Of a stretch of 64,000 nucleotides of DNA, positions 46,850 through 55,494 are shown piece after piece; the stretch's first letter is position 1; each line of letters begins with the position of its first letter. Origin of the DNA: Nocardioides palaemonis (lineage in GTDB: Bacteria > Actinomycetota > Actinomycetes > Propionibacteriales > Nocardioidaceae). Below the pieces are notes generated by a model that ran no database searches, was not told the DNA's origin, and saw only the letters and a list, made by a program, of their open reading frames with translations. Position numbers and translations under genes: made by a program. The stretch lies in the NCBI RefSeq assembly GCF_018275325.1, contig NZ_JAGVQR010000004.1, positions 930,001 to 994,000 of the forward strand. The letters are read 5' to 3'.

Positions 46850-48265
46850 ATGGACCAGACCAGGGAGTACGACGTCGTCGTGATCGGCGGCGGACCGGCG
46901 GGCGAGAACGCCGCCCAGTACGCCGTCGAGGGCACCGGCATGACCGCGGCGCTCGTCGAGGGCGAGCTGCTCGGCGGCGAGTGCAGCTATTGGGCGTGCA
47001 TGCCCAGCAAGGCGCTGCTGCGCCCGGTGGCGGTCGCCGACATCACCGCCGACCTGCCCGGCGTGTCGACCGCCCACGTCGCGCCCAAGGCGCTGCTCGA
47101 GCGCCGCGACGCCTGGGTGTCGCACTACGACGACTCCGGGCAGGTCACGTGGGCCGAGGGCGCCGGGATCGACGTGCTGCGCGGCCACGGCCGGCTCTCC
47201 GGCGAACGCACCGTCTCGGTCGTCTCGTCGGAGGGCACCACGACCGTCCGCGGCCGCCGTGCCGTCGTCCTCGCCACCGGGAGCGTCGCCCGGGTGCCCG
47301 ACCTCTACGCCGACGTGCAGGCGTGGGACTCCCGCGACGCCACCGGTGTGGTCGAGGTGCCGGACCGGCTCGCGATCGTCGGCGGTGGGGTCGTCGCGTG
47401 CGAGGCCGCGGTCTGGATGACGGCCCTCGGGTCGCAGGTCACGCTGCTGGTCCGGGACCGGCGGCTGCTCGGCCGGGTGGAGCCGTTCGCCTCCGACGCG
47501 GTGCTCGAGGGCCTGCGCGAGCGCGGGGTGACGGTGCACCTGGGCGCCGAGGTGACGGACGTACGCCGCGACGCCGCGGAGGCGACCGGCACCGGACGCG
47601 TGCACGGCGGCGCCGTCACCCTCACGACGTCGGCCGGTGAGGTCGAGGCCGACGAGCTGCTCCTCGCGATCGGCCGCTCCCCGCGGCTCGACGACGTCGG
47701 CCTGGACTCCTTCGGCGTCACCCCGGACGACGTCACCGGGGGCCGGTTGCCGGAGTGGTTGCACGCGGTCGGCGACGCGAGCGGCGGCCCGCCGCTCACC
47801 CACTGGGGCAAGCACCAGGCGCGGGTCGTCGGCGCCCGGATCGCCGCGGCCGCTGCCGGCGAGGTGGCGTGGGAGCCCGACCGCGAGGCACCGGTGCCGC
47901 AGGTGGTGTTCACCGAGCCGGAGGTCGCCTCGGTCGGGATGACCGAGGCGCAGGCGCGCGACGCCGGCCACGACGTCGTGACGTCACGGGTGCCGACCTC
48001 CTCGGCCGCCGGCACCGGCCTGCTGCGCGACCACGTCGTCGGCGACGCCCAGCTGGTCGTCGACACCCAGTCGCGGCTGCTGCTCGGCGCCACCTTCGTC
48101 GGCCCGGAGGCGGGCGAGCTGGTCCACGCCGCCACCGTCGCGATCACCGGCGGGGTGCCGGTCCACGTGCTGCGCCACGCCGTCGCGTCGTACCCCACCG
48201 CCGCCGAGCTGTGGCTGCGGCTGCTCGAGGAGCTGCCCCGGGAGTTCCGGACCCCGCCAGACTGA
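46850..48265 (+). CDS. Lpd-like flavoprotein disulphide reductase, atypical
   Basis: The product is 471 residues. It has an FAD-binding N-terminus (YDVVVIGGGPAGENAAQYA), a redox pair in LLGGECSYWACMPSKALLRP (C-X4-C), an NAD(P) domain (RLAIVGGGVVACEAAVWMTALG), a second FAD motif ending LHAVGDASG, and a dimerisation domain. The C-terminal catalytic His-Pro-Thr-X-X-Glu of lipoamide dehydrogenases is replaced: the segment reads ASYPTAAELWLRL, with Tyr for His. The enzyme may therefore reduce quinones or another acceptor rather than a disulphide. The ATG at 46850 is preferred. Confidence 0.85.
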   Translation: MDQTREYDVVVIGGGPAGENAAQYAVEGTGMTAALVEGELLGGECSYWACMPSKALLRPVAVADITADLPGVSTAHVAPKALLERRDAWVSHYDDSGQVTWAEGAGIDVLRGHGRLSGERTVSVVSSEGTTTVRGRRAVVLATGSVARVPDLYADVQAWDSRDATGVVEVPDRLAIVGGGVVACEAAVWMTALGSQVTLLVRDRRLLGRVEPFASDAVLEGLRERGVTVHLGAEVTDVRRDAAEATGTGRVHGGAVTLTTSAGEVEADELLLAIGRSPRLDDVGLDSFGVTPDDVTGGRLPEWLHAVGDASGGPPLTHWGKHQARVVGARIAAAAAGEVAWEPDREAPVPQVVFTEPEVASVGMTEAQARDAGHDVVTSRVPTSSAAGTGLLRDHVVGDAQLVVDTQSRLLLGATFVGPEAGELVHAATVAITGGVPVHVLRHAVASYPTAAELWLRLLEELPREFRTPPD

Positions 48266-48275
48266 TGCCTCTCTT

Positions 48276-48446
48276 CGGTGGTTAGGTGCGAGGAGCGCCA
48301 GCGACGAGCCTCGAAACCCAGCGACCCCAGCTCGCGCGTGGTTTCGAGGCTCGCTGCGCTCGCACCTCAACCACCGAGGAGCCCGGGCTGCGCTCGCACC
48401 TCAACCACCGAGGAGCCCGGGCTGCGCTCGCACCTCAACCACCGAG
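48276..48446. repeat. Repeat family 2, full copy with 34-bp tandem arms
   Basis: The left arm (GGTGGTTAGGTGCGAGGAGC to GAGCCTCGAAACC) and right arm (GGTTTCGAGGCTCGCTGC to CACCTCAACCACCG) form a long imperfect palindrome. The right arm is followed by two more copies of its end at a 34-bp period (GCACCTCAACC at 48362, 48396, 48430). It separates the convergent oxidoreductase and AAA ATPase genes. Confidence 0.85.
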
Positions 48447-48457
48447 AGGCGGAGCCG

Positions 48458-49672
48458 TCAGCCCCGTTCGCGGAGGTAGCGCCCGAAGTGGGGGACGGTG
48501 AACGCGATCCGGCCCCGCTCGCCGGAGTAGACCAGGCCCTTCTTCAGCAGCGAGTCGCGCGCCGGCGAGAGCGACTGGGGCTTCTTGCCGAGGGCGGCGG
48601 CGACGTCGGCGCTCAGCACGGCGCCGCCGTCGACGTCGGCGGAGCCTTCCGCCTCGTCTGCCTGCGCGGCCACGTCGGCCATCGCCATCAGGTAGTCGCG
48701 CTCCCCGGGCGTGGCCCGCTCGTAGCGCGAGCCGAAGAAGCCGACCGCGAGCTCCGACTCGGCCTCCGGCGCGGCCACCGCCACGTCGGCGGCGGTGATC
48801 GGCGAGCGGGGCGCGAGGTCCCAGACCGCCTTGCCGTAGGCCTGGATGAAGTAGGGGTAGCCGCCGGTCGCGGCGTACATCGCGGCCAGCGCGTCGGGCT
48901 CGTAGGCCGCGTCCTCGTCGGCGGCCGGCGCCTCGAGCGCGCGGTCGGCGGCCTCGCGGGTGAGCCGGTCGATGCGCTGGTAGCGGAAGAGCCGCTCGCT
49001 GTAGGACTTGCTGGCGCTGAGGACCGCGGGCAGGTGGGGCAGGCCGGCGCCCACCACGATGACCGGCAGGCCCGACTGGCTGAGCTCGTGACAGGCCGCG
49101 CACAGCGCGGACACGTCGTCGGGCCCGAGGTCCTGCATCTCGTCGATGAAGACCGCGACGCCCTTGCCGACGTCGGCCGCGAGCCCGCCGAGGTCGGTGA
49201 AGAGCTCGACCAGGTCGATCTCGATGTCGCCGGAGTCGGCACGACCGCGCACGGGGGGCGCGTCGATGCCGGGGCTCCACTGGTCCTTGAGCCGCGCGCC
49301 CGCGCCCGCGTCGCGCTGGGCGAAGGACTTCAGGACTCCCAGGACGTGGTCGACCGACTCCTCGTCGCGGTGCCCCAGCTCGCGCACCGCCTGGTGCAGC
49401 GCGCTGCTCAGCGGGCGCCGCAGCCCCTGGCCCGGGCGGGCCTCGAGCTTGCCGGTGCCCCAGCCCTTGCGGACCGCCGTGCCGCGCAGCGCGTTGAGCA
49501 GCACGGTCTTGCCGACGCCGCGCAGCCCGGTGAGCACCAGGCTCCGCTCGGGGCGGCCCTTCGCGACCCGCTCGAGCACGACGTCGAACGCGGCGAGCTG
49601 CTCGTCGCGGCCCGCCAGCTCGGGCGGGCGCTGGCCGGCACCCGGGGCGTACGGGTTGCGGATCGGGTCCAT
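48458..49672 (-). CDS. AAA-family ATP-binding protein
   Basis: This 404-residue ATPase resembles the AAA_16/archaeal-type ATPase group. The Walker A is SLVLTGLRGVGKTVLLNAL, Walker B GVAVFIDEMQDLG, and sensor-like IVVGAGLPHLPAVL. The C-terminal third is a winged-helix region (LSADVAAALGKKPQSLSPARDSLLKKGLVYSGERGRIAFTVPHFGRYLRERG). This fits a DNA-binding or signalling ATPase, but no partner gene is adjacent. A perfect palindrome stands 19 bp before the ATG at 49672, so the gene may be autoregulated. Confidence 0.85.
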   Translation of the reverse strand: MDPIRNPYAPGAGQRPPELAGRDEQLAAFDVVLERVAKGRPERSLVLTGLRGVGKTVLLNALRGTAVRKGWGTGKLEARPGQGLRRPLSSALHQAVRELGHRDEESVDHVLGVLKSFAQRDAGAGARLKDQWSPGIDAPPVRGRADSGDIEIDLVELFTDLGGLAADVGKGVAVFIDEMQDLGPDDVSALCAACHELSQSGLPVIVVGAGLPHLPAVLSASKSYSERLFRYQRIDRLTREAADRALEAPAADEDAAYEPDALAAMYAATGGYPYFIQAYGKAVWDLAPRSPITAADVAVAAPEAESELAVGFFGSRYERATPGERDYLMAMADVAAQADEAEGSADVDGGAVLSADVAAALGKKPQSLSPARDSLLKKGLVYSGERGRIAFTVPHFGRYLRERG

Positions 49673-49690
49673 GATCGGACGCTATCGGGG

Positions 49691-49712
49691 AATCTAGGCG
49701 CTGACCTAGATT
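49691..49712. promoter_or_regulatory. Palindrome before the AAA ATPase gene
   Basis: AATCTAGG (49691-49698) and CCTAGATT (49705-49712) are perfect inverted arms with a 6-base centre. The AT-rich arms stand out in this GC-rich context. The site is 19 bp upstream of the ATPase start and 22 bp after the stop of the preceding small gene. It is an operator candidate or a terminator stem. Confidence 0.45.
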
Positions 49713-49733
49713 GCCGGATAGTCCGCGAGTCGC

Positions 49734-49997
49734 TCAGCCCGCCTCGGGCGCCCGGTCGACCCGCTCGACCCGTGTGCGCGCGGTGTCGTAGGCGTCGTCG
49801 AGGCCGCGGCGCAGCAGCGCGATCAGGTCGGGCACCTCGTCGGCGGCGAGCCGGAACGTGCCCGCGCAGACGTTGTCGCGCCACAGCGACAGCACGACCA
49901 GCTGGGACTCGTGGTGCCAGGTGACCCGGAGCGAGCGGTCCTCACCGCGGGGGTCGAGGAAGACCGTCCCGGTGCGAGGTGTGCGCTGCTGGGCCAT
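49734..49997 (-). CDS. Conserved small protein of unknown function
   Basis: The product is 87 residues. It reads as one compact beta-alpha domain: GTVFLDPRGEDRSLRVTWHHESQLVVLSLWRDNVCAGTFRL, then AADEVPDLIALLRRGLDDAYDTARTRV. This pattern is common in actinobacterial hypothetical proteins, but I cannot name a family. The ATG at 49997 opens MAQQRTPRTGTVF. It is divergent from the DNA glycosylase gene with 46 bp between starts. Confidence 0.7.
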   Translation of the reverse strand: MAQQRTPRTGTVFLDPRGEDRSLRVTWHHESQLVVLSLWRDNVCAGTFRLAADEVPDLIALLRRGLDDAYDTARTRVERVDRAPEAG

Positions 49998-50043
49998 GTT
50001 CCATTGTGACCCCGACCACAAGGCTCTGCCTAGACTCGGCCTC

Positions 50044-50925
50044 GTGCCCGAGCTGCCCGAGGTCGAAGCCCTCGCCCAGGACCTGCGCGGCCGCCTCGTC
50101 GGCCGCGCGATCAGCCGCGTCGACCTCGCCGCGTTCAGCGCGCTGAAGACCTTCGACCCGCCGCTGCACGCGCTGCACGGCACCCTGGTCGACGACGTCA
50201 CCCGGCACGGCAAGTTCCTCGACGTCGACGCCAGCGGCGTGCACCTCGTCGTCCACCTCGCGCGGGCCGGGTGGATCCGCTGGCGAGACGAGGTGCCGGC
50301 GACCCCCGCACGCCCGGGAGGCAAGAACCCCCTGGCTGCGCGCGTGGTGATCGACGACCCCGACCTCGACGCCCAGCCCGGCCTCGACATCACCGAGGCC
50401 GGCACCAAGAAGGGCCTGGCGATCTACGTCGTCCGCGACCCGCAGGAGGTCGAGGGCATCGCCCGGCTCGGGCCCGACCCGCTGTCGGACGACTTCACCC
50501 CCGACGTGCTGCGCGAGATCCTCCAGCGGGAGGGCCGCAAGCAGATCAAGGGCGTGATGCGGATGCAGTCGATCATCGCCGGCATCGGCAACGCCTACTC
50601 CGACGAGATCCTGCACGCCGCCCGGATGTCACCGTTCAAGCCGGCCAGCAGCCTCGAGGACGACGACCTCACGACGCTGTACGACGCGATCCGCACCACC
50701 CTCGGCGACGCGGTGGCGCGCTCGAGCGGGCTCGCGGCCAGCGAGCTCAAGGGCGAGAAGAAGAGCAACCTCGCGGTCCACGGACGGACCGGCCAGGCGT
50801 GCCCGGTCTGCGGCGACGTCGTGCGCGAGGTGTCCTTCGCCGACTCGAGCCTGCAGTACTGCGCGACCTGCCAGACCGGCGGGAAGCCGTTGGCCGACCG
50901 CAGGATGTCGCGGCTGCTGAAGTAG
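50044..50925 (+). CDS. Fpg/Nei-family DNA glycosylase-lyase
   Basis: The product is 293 residues. The N-terminus PELPEVEALA provides the catalytic Pro-2 and Glu-3 once the initiator is removed. The helix-two-turn-helix is in GVMRMQSIIAGIGNAYSDEILHAARMSP. The C-terminal zinc finger is complete (CPVCGDVV ... YCATCQTGGKPLADRRMSRLLK). It excises oxidised bases and nicks the abasic site. The initiation codon is GTG at 50044; the fixed Pro-2 decides this start. Confidence 0.95.
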   Translation: MPELPEVEALAQDLRGRLVGRAISRVDLAAFSALKTFDPPLHALHGTLVDDVTRHGKFLDVDASGVHLVVHLARAGWIRWRDEVPATPARPGGKNPLAARVVIDDPDLDAQPGLDITEAGTKKGLAIYVVRDPQEVEGIARLGPDPLSDDFTPDVLREILQREGRKQIKGVMRMQSIIAGIGNAYSDEILHAARMSPFKPASSLEDDDLTTLYDAIRTTLGDAVARSSGLAASELKGEKKSNLAVHGRTGQACPVCGDVVREVSFADSSLQYCATCQTGGKPLADRRMSRLLK

Positions 50926-50955
50926 CGCCGCCGAGCACACCGCCCGGGAAATGAG

Positions 50956-51018
50956 CGTTGGTCGGGCTCACCCCCGTGACAGCCCGACCAACGTGCGTCA
51001 AGCCTACCCTGACGCACG
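50956..51018. terminator. Two tandem hairpins between convergent genes
   Basis: Stem 1 pairs 50956-50968 with 50981-50993 (13 of 13; arms CGTTGGTCGGGCT and its complement). Stem 2 pairs 50992-51000 with 51010-51018 (9 of 9; CGTGCGTCA and TGACGCACG). They lie between the stops of the glycosylase gene and the zinc-finger gene and can terminate both. Confidence 0.8.
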
Positions 51019-51026
51019 CCGTTCGG

Positions 51027-51416
51027 TCATGCAGACGCGGTTTTTCGCGTCGGCTTCTTGGTGAACCGCTCCCACGCCGCCTGTCGCGAGACGCCGAGCA
51101 CCCGGCCGATCTCGGCCCAGGTCACCCCCCGCTCGCGCAGCAGGTCGACCCACTCTTGGGCGAAGAACGCGTTCTGCTCGGCCGACGCGAGGATCTGCGG
51201 CAACGTCGCGAGCAGCTCGGTGTCGGGCATGCGGTCCCACGGCGACGACTTCTTGGCGATCGCCACGCGTTCGGGGTCCTGCATGATGGCGTGGAAGTCG
51301 TTGAGGCAGGGCACGCAGATGTGCGCACCGAGCCCGCCGATCAGCTCCACGTCGGTCCCGGTGCCACCCGGGGTCGCGCAGAAGGAGCAGATCTTTCCCT
51401 CACGTGTGATGGCCAC
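51027..51416 (-). CDS. ClpX-type zinc-finger/HTH protein
   Basis: The product is 129 residues. Residues of about 8-45 form a ClpX-type C4 zinc finger (ICSFCATPGG ... AHICVPCLNDFH), which in ClpX binds adaptors and substrates. The AAA domain of ClpX is missing. The C-terminus (about 85-125; VDLLRERGVTWAEIGRVLGVSRQAAWERFTKK) is a helix-turn-helix of the sigma-70 region-4 type. It may be a zinc-dependent regulator or adaptor. It starts at the ATG at 51416. Confidence 0.85.
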   Translation of the reverse strand: MAITREGKICSFCATPGGTGTDVELIGGLGAHICVPCLNDFHAIMQDPERVAIAKKSSPWDRMPDTELLATLPQILASAEQNAFFAQEWVDLLRERGVTWAEIGRVLGVSRQAAWERFTKKPTRKTASA

Positions 51417-51496
51417 GGCGCCCTCCCCTTGTCCAGTGCCCTGCTCGGCATGCTACCGGCGCCCACCTGATCGGTCAGCGGCTTCGACAAGTCGCC

Positions 51497-51970
51497 TCAG
51501 CCGGCGTCGGGGACCTCCGGCATATCGAGGTCGCCGAACATCGAGCCGCACGTGTCGGTGACGTAGGTCGAGAACGCCTCGACGTTCTTCTTCGCGCTCT
51601 CCGACATGTCGCTCTCGAGGGCGTCGAGGTCGGGGGACTTGAGGTCGGCCTCGGAGATGTCCTGCGCGGCCTTGACCGTCTCCTCGAAACCGTCGCGGGC
51701 GTCGTCGGAGATGCCCTCCGGCGTGCCGACCTCGGAGATCTTGTCGGCCCACGTGTGCATCGCGTCGGCCATCTCCTTCTCCGACGGCAGCCCACCCTCC
51801 GGGTCGGTCACGTCGATGTCGAGGTTGGTGAACAGGCTGGTCTGGGCCTTGCAGAAGTCGTCCTTGCTCGCGTCGGACGGCGCGCCCCCGGCGGAGCCGC
51901 CGCACGCCGCGGTGACGGCGCCGACCAGCAGGACGGCGGCGGTGGTGGTGAGGCGGGTACGGACGGTCAT
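51497..51970 (-). CDS. Lipoprotein of unknown function
   Basis: This 157-residue protein has a lipoprotein signal ending in the lipobox GAVTAACGG, with the modified cysteine near residue 23. The mature part is acidic and helical, and contains two cysteines (DDFCKAQ and TDTCGSMF) likely to form one disulphide. It would be anchored on the outer face of the membrane. I recognise no further domain; similar small acidic lipoproteins are common in actinobacteria. It stands alone on the minus strand. Confidence 0.8.
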   Translation of the reverse strand: MTVRTRLTTTAAVLLVGAVTAACGGSAGGAPSDASKDDFCKAQTSLFTNLDIDVTDPEGGLPSEKEMADAMHTWADKISEVGTPEGISDDARDGFEETVKAAQDISEADLKSPDLDALESDMSESAKKNVEAFSTYVTDTCGSMFGDLDMPEVPDAG

Positions 51971-52044
51971 GGGGCTCCCCTTCGCTGGGACGCGGCGGTC
52001 GCGTCACCGAGTGTCACAGGGTGCCTACCCTGTCGTGGCGCCGG

Positions 52045-52779
52045 TCAATCGTCCATTCCGAGGCCGGCCGGGGGCGGCAGGCGCAGCGCGACGGCGAGCT
52101 GTTCGAGGTACTCCGCACGCGAGCGGCGCACGACGCCGAGCGTGGCCAGGTGCGGCGTCTGCCACTGCACGTCGAGGACCCGGCGCTCCGCGTGCTCATC
52201 GGCGAGCAGGTCGACCAGCCCGAGCAGCGCGACCTTCGACGCGTCGCGCTCGCGGTGGAACATCGACTCCCCGGCGAACAGCCCGCCGATGCACACGCCG
52301 TAGAGCCCGCCCGCGAGCCGGCCGTCGCGCCAGGCCTCGACCGAGTGGGCCCAGCCGAGCCGGTGCAGGCGGCCGTAGGCCCGCGCGAAGTCCGGGGTGA
52401 TCCAGCCGTCCGGCCGGTCGGGGCTGCCGCACCCGGCGACGACCTCGTCGAAGGCGGTGTCCACCCGGATCTCGAAGGTCCGCGCCGCGCGACGCAGCGA
52501 GCGGGAGACCTTCATCCCCGCCAGCGGGAGCACCCCGCGCTCGACCGGGGAGAACCAGCCGAGCTCCTCGCGCTCGAGGGTCACCGGCATCGGGAAGAGG
52601 CCCAGGCCGTACGCCGTGAGCAGGGTGCCGGCCTCGAGGTCGGCGCCGAGAGCGACCAGGTCGTCGTCGGGGTCCCAGGTGGAGTGGTGCGGGAATGCCC
52701 ACGGCGTCGGATCGGGGGCGAGGGGCACGCCTCGCACGGTAGCGAACAACTTTTCCCACGGGTACGGCGTCTCCTGCAC
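52045..52779 (-). CDS. aat: Leucyl/phenylalanyl-tRNA-protein transferase
   Basis: The product is 244 residues and transfers Leu or Phe from tRNA to N-terminal Lys/Arg of proteins, marking them for the ClpS-ClpA/ClpC N-end rule pathway. Conserved segments are GLVALGADLEAGTLLTAYGLGLFPMP-like at about 40-65, LGWFSPVERGVLPL, DGWITPDFARAYGRLHRLGWAHSVEAW and LYGVCIGGLFAGESMFHRERDASKVAL. The start is GTG at 52779, divergent from the calcium-binding repeat protein gene with 26 bp between starts. Confidence 0.95.
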   Translation of the reverse strand: MQETPYPWEKLFATVRGVPLAPDPTPWAFPHHSTWDPDDDLVALGADLEAGTLLTAYGLGLFPMPVTLEREELGWFSPVERGVLPLAGMKVSRSLRRAARTFEIRVDTAFDEVVAGCGSPDRPDGWITPDFARAYGRLHRLGWAHSVEAWRDGRLAGGLYGVCIGGLFAGESMFHRERDASKVALLGLVDLLADEHAERRVLDVQWQTPHLATLGVVRRSRAEYLEQLAVALRLPPPAGLGMDD

Positions 52780-52805
52780 GACATCACCCGACTCGGAGGA
52801 CCACG

Positions 52806-54188
52806 ATGCGACGCACGACGACCCTGACCACCCTCGCGCTCACCGGCGCGCTCTCGCTGACCGCGCTCGTCGGCACCTCACCGGCCAGCGCTGCCGTCAC
52901 CTGCGACGGCAAGGTCGCCACGATCGTGGTGCCCACGCCGCCCGGCGAGATCACCGACGTCACCGAGACCGCGCCCGTGACCGGCACTCCGGGTGACGAC
53001 GTGATCGTCGGCACCGAGGCCCGCGACACCATCGACGGCGCCGGGGGCAACGACACGATCTGCGCGCTCGGCGGTGACGACACCGTCCGCGGCGGCGAGG
53101 GCGACGACCGCCTGTTCGGCGGCCTCGACGGGGTCTACGTCCCGGACGACGACTTCTGGGGCGACCTGGTGGTCCCGGGGCCGGGCGACGACTACGTCGA
53201 CCTCGGCCACGACCCGCAGGCCGAGGACCTCGACCCCGTCGACCGCGGCTACTGGGACCAGGTCTCCTTCCGCGACGCCACCGGTCCGGTCACCGTCGAC
53301 CTCGTCGCCGGCACCGCCACCGGCGAGGGCACCGACACCATCGCCCCGATCGTCTTCGCTGCCGGGATCGAGGGCTCGGCCCACGACGACACGCTGCGCG
53401 GCACCGACAAGGACGACTTCATCAACGCGGGCGGCGGCGACGACGTCGTCGACGGTCGCGGCGGCGACGACCTGATCGACGCCGACCGGATCACCGCGCC
53501 GCCCTACGCCCCGGCGCCCGCCGAGCCCGGCGACGACGTCGTCCACGGCGGTCCCGGCGCCGACGAGATCCGCGCCGGCCACGGTGCCGACCGGGTCCAC
53601 GGGGACGAGGGACGCGACGAGGTGGTCCTCGAGCAGGGCGAGCGGGCGAAGGCGTGGGGCGGCCCGGGCCGGGACTCCCTCGGTGCGTGGGGGTTCGCCG
53701 GCAGCGGGAGCGGCACGAGCGAGCTCGTCGGCGGTGCGGGCAACGACCTGCTCTTCCCCGGGCTCACCTCGGCGGCCGACCAGGTGCTCGTGCGCGGCGG
53801 AGCCGGGCGCGACACCCTCGCCCCCAACACCTCGCTCGCGGTCGCGCCGCACAAGAGCCGGATCGTCGTGCGGGTGCCCGACCGGACCATGACGGTGAAG
53901 GCCGGCACGCTCGTCCGCTTCGGCGGCATCGAGAAGTACGACTTCAACTCGCAGAGCTCGTCGGCGCGCATCCGGTGGTTCGGCTCCGGCCGGGCGGAGA
54001 CGTTCGACGCCGAGGGCCAGGACGTCGGCGTGCGCGCCTTCGGGGCAGGCGGCAACGACGCACTGCAGGGTGGCTACGGCACGGACCTGCTCGACGGAGG
54101 TCGCGGGCGCGACACGATCGACGGCGGCGAGGGTCGCGACCGCTGCCTGCACGGCGAGAAGCTGTCGCGCTGCGAGGTGCGCCGCTGA
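52806..54188 (+). CDS. Exported calcium-binding (RTX-like) repeat protein
   Basis: The product is 460 residues with a signal peptide (about 1-30). The mature protein contains several blocks of nonapeptide-like glycine/aspartate repeats of the hemolysin type: GTPGDDVIVGTEARDTIDGAG, GNDTICALGGDDTVRGGEGDDRLFGG, GGDDVVDGRGGDDLIDA, and GGYGTDLLDGGRGRDTIDGGEGRDRC at the C-terminus. These form calcium-bound parallel beta-rolls. There is no enzymatic domain or type I secretion operon nearby. A surface or matrix role is likely. Confidence 0.85.
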   Translation: MRRTTTLTTLALTGALSLTALVGTSPASAAVTCDGKVATIVVPTPPGEITDVTETAPVTGTPGDDVIVGTEARDTIDGAGGNDTICALGGDDTVRGGEGDDRLFGGLDGVYVPDDDFWGDLVVPGPGDDYVDLGHDPQAEDLDPVDRGYWDQVSFRDATGPVTVDLVAGTATGEGTDTIAPIVFAAGIEGSAHDDTLRGTDKDDFINAGGGDDVVDGRGGDDLIDADRITAPPYAPAPAEPGDDVVHGGPGADEIRAGHGADRVHGDEGRDEVVLEQGERAKAWGGPGRDSLGAWGFAGSGSGTSELVGGAGNDLLFPGLTSAADQVLVRGGAGRDTLAPNTSLAVAPHKSRIVVRVPDRTMTVKAGTLVRFGGIEKYDFNSQSSSARIRWFGSGRAETFDAEGQDVGVRAFGAGGNDALQGGYGTDLLDGGRGRDTIDGGEGRDRCLHGEKLSRCEVRR

Positions 54189-54237
54189 CGCACCGCTGAC
54201 CGGTCGCCGCGCTGGCGCCCCGCCGTACGATCGGGCC

Positions 54238-54918
54238 ATGGGCCTGAAGCAGACGGTGGGGCGCCAGCTCGCTCCCAAGATCCAGGAGCTCACGCCCGGG
54301 CTGAGCACCGGTTTCGTGCGCGAGGCGCTCCACCGCGCGATCGACGGCATCGGGCCGCTCGCGCCGGCCGCCGTGGCGGCCGACAAGCAGCTGAAGGAGC
54401 AGCGCGGCGACGTCGAGCGCGCGATCCACGAGGTCATCGAGAACAACGTCCGCATCGCCGGCGCCCAGGGCTTCGCCACCAACGTCGGGGGGCTGGTGAC
54501 CGCGACGGTCGCGATCCCGGCCAACGTCACCGGCCTGGCGATCATCCAGTGCCGGATGGCTGCCGGCATCGCCCACCTGCGCGGCCACGACCTCACCGAC
54601 CCGCGGGTCCGCAACGCCGTGCTCGCGCTGTTGCTCGGTGAGGAGACCGTCACCGAGATGGTGAAGACCCGCAAGCTCCCCGCGACCCCGATGGCGCTCG
54701 CCACGGCGCCGGTCCACGACCCGTCGCTGGACGGCACCATCGCGTCGGTCGTCGCCTCCGACATCTTCACCCGGGTCGTGGGCAAGCGGCTCGCCACGAC
54801 CGTCGGGCGCCGGGTGCCCGTGGTCGGCGGCGTGGTCGGCGCGGGCGCCGACGGCTTCGCGACGTGGAAGGTCGGGCGCTACGCCGACCGCGAGCTGCTG
54901 GCGCGCCGACGGCCCTGA
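54238..54918 (+). CDS. EcsC-family protein
   Basis: The product is 226 residues and mostly helical, with a hydrophobic glycine/alanine-rich core. It matches EcsC-type proteins: LKEQRGDVERAIHEVIENNVRIAGAQGFATNVGGLVTATVAIPANVTGLAIIQCRMAAGIAHLRGHDLTD. The C-terminus contains a further hydrophobic hairpin (VPVVGGVVGAGADG). The family name comes from a Bacillus gene next to an ABC transporter, but the molecular role is unknown. The ATG at 54238 was chosen; the gene faces a GNAT gene. Confidence 0.8.
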   Translation: MGLKQTVGRQLAPKIQELTPGLSTGFVREALHRAIDGIGPLAPAAVAADKQLKEQRGDVERAIHEVIENNVRIAGAQGFATNVGGLVTATVAIPANVTGLAIIQCRMAAGIAHLRGHDLTDPRVRNAVLALLLGEETVTEMVKTRKLPATPMALATAPVHDPSLDGTIASVVASDIFTRVVGKRLATTVGRRVPVVGGVVGAGADGFATWKVGRYADRELLARRRP

Positions 54919-54924
54919 GGCACC

Positions 54925-55488
54925 TCAGTCCCGCAGCGCCGCCCACTCCTCGGCGAGGATCGCGTAGCCGACCTCGTCCAGCCAGCCGAGCTCGTGGTGC
55001 CACAGCGACTGGCGCGACAGCCGCTCGCGGCGCATCCCGGCCCGCTCGAGGACGGCGACCGAGGCGTGGTTGTCGGCGTTGGCCGCGGCCGTCACGCGTC
55101 GCAGGCCCAGGTGGTCGAACGCCGCTGCGAGCAGCGCGCGGGCGGTCGCGGTCGCGATGCCCCGACCCGCGTGCGCCGGGTCGACGATGTAGCCGATCAG
55201 CCCGTCGGTCCCCTCGGGGGCACCCGGCTGGCCGGGCCCGTCGACGACGTCGAGGAAGCCGATGGCGACGACCTCCCCGTCGCGCTCCACGACGCACGAG
55301 TGGTCGGTCGGGCTGTCCGGGATCGCCAGCACCTCACGGCGCAGCTCGTCGGGGTCGACGTACGTGCGGACCATGAACCAGTTGACGCCCGGGTCGTTGC
55401 GGAACCTCAGCAGGCGGTCCACGTCGGCCTCGACCGGATCGCGCAGGAGCAGGTCGTCGGTCCGGACGGGCCAGGGGCTCGGGTGCAT
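54925..55488 (-). CDS. RimJ/RimL-type GNAT acetyltransferase
   Basis: The 187-residue product begins VRTDDLLLRDPVEADVDRLLRFRNDPGVNWFM, the usual first strand and helix of the RimJ/RimL branch. It carries the acetyl-CoA loop GYIVDPAHAGRGIATATARALLAAAFDHLGLRRVTAAANADNHASVAVLERAGMRRE. The substrate may be a ribosomal-protein N-terminus or a small amine. It runs in the same direction as the sulfotransferase operon, whose last stop is 6 bp upstream, so it may be its fourth gene. Confidence 0.9.
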   Translation of the reverse strand: MHPSPWPVRTDDLLLRDPVEADVDRLLRFRNDPGVNWFMVRTYVDPDELRREVLAIPDSPTDHSCVVERDGEVVAIGFLDVVDGPGQPGAPEGTDGLIGYIVDPAHAGRGIATATARALLAAAFDHLGLRRVTAAANADNHASVAVLERAGMRRERLSRQSLWHHELGWLDEVGYAILAEEWAALRD

Positions 55489-55494
55489 GGTCAG

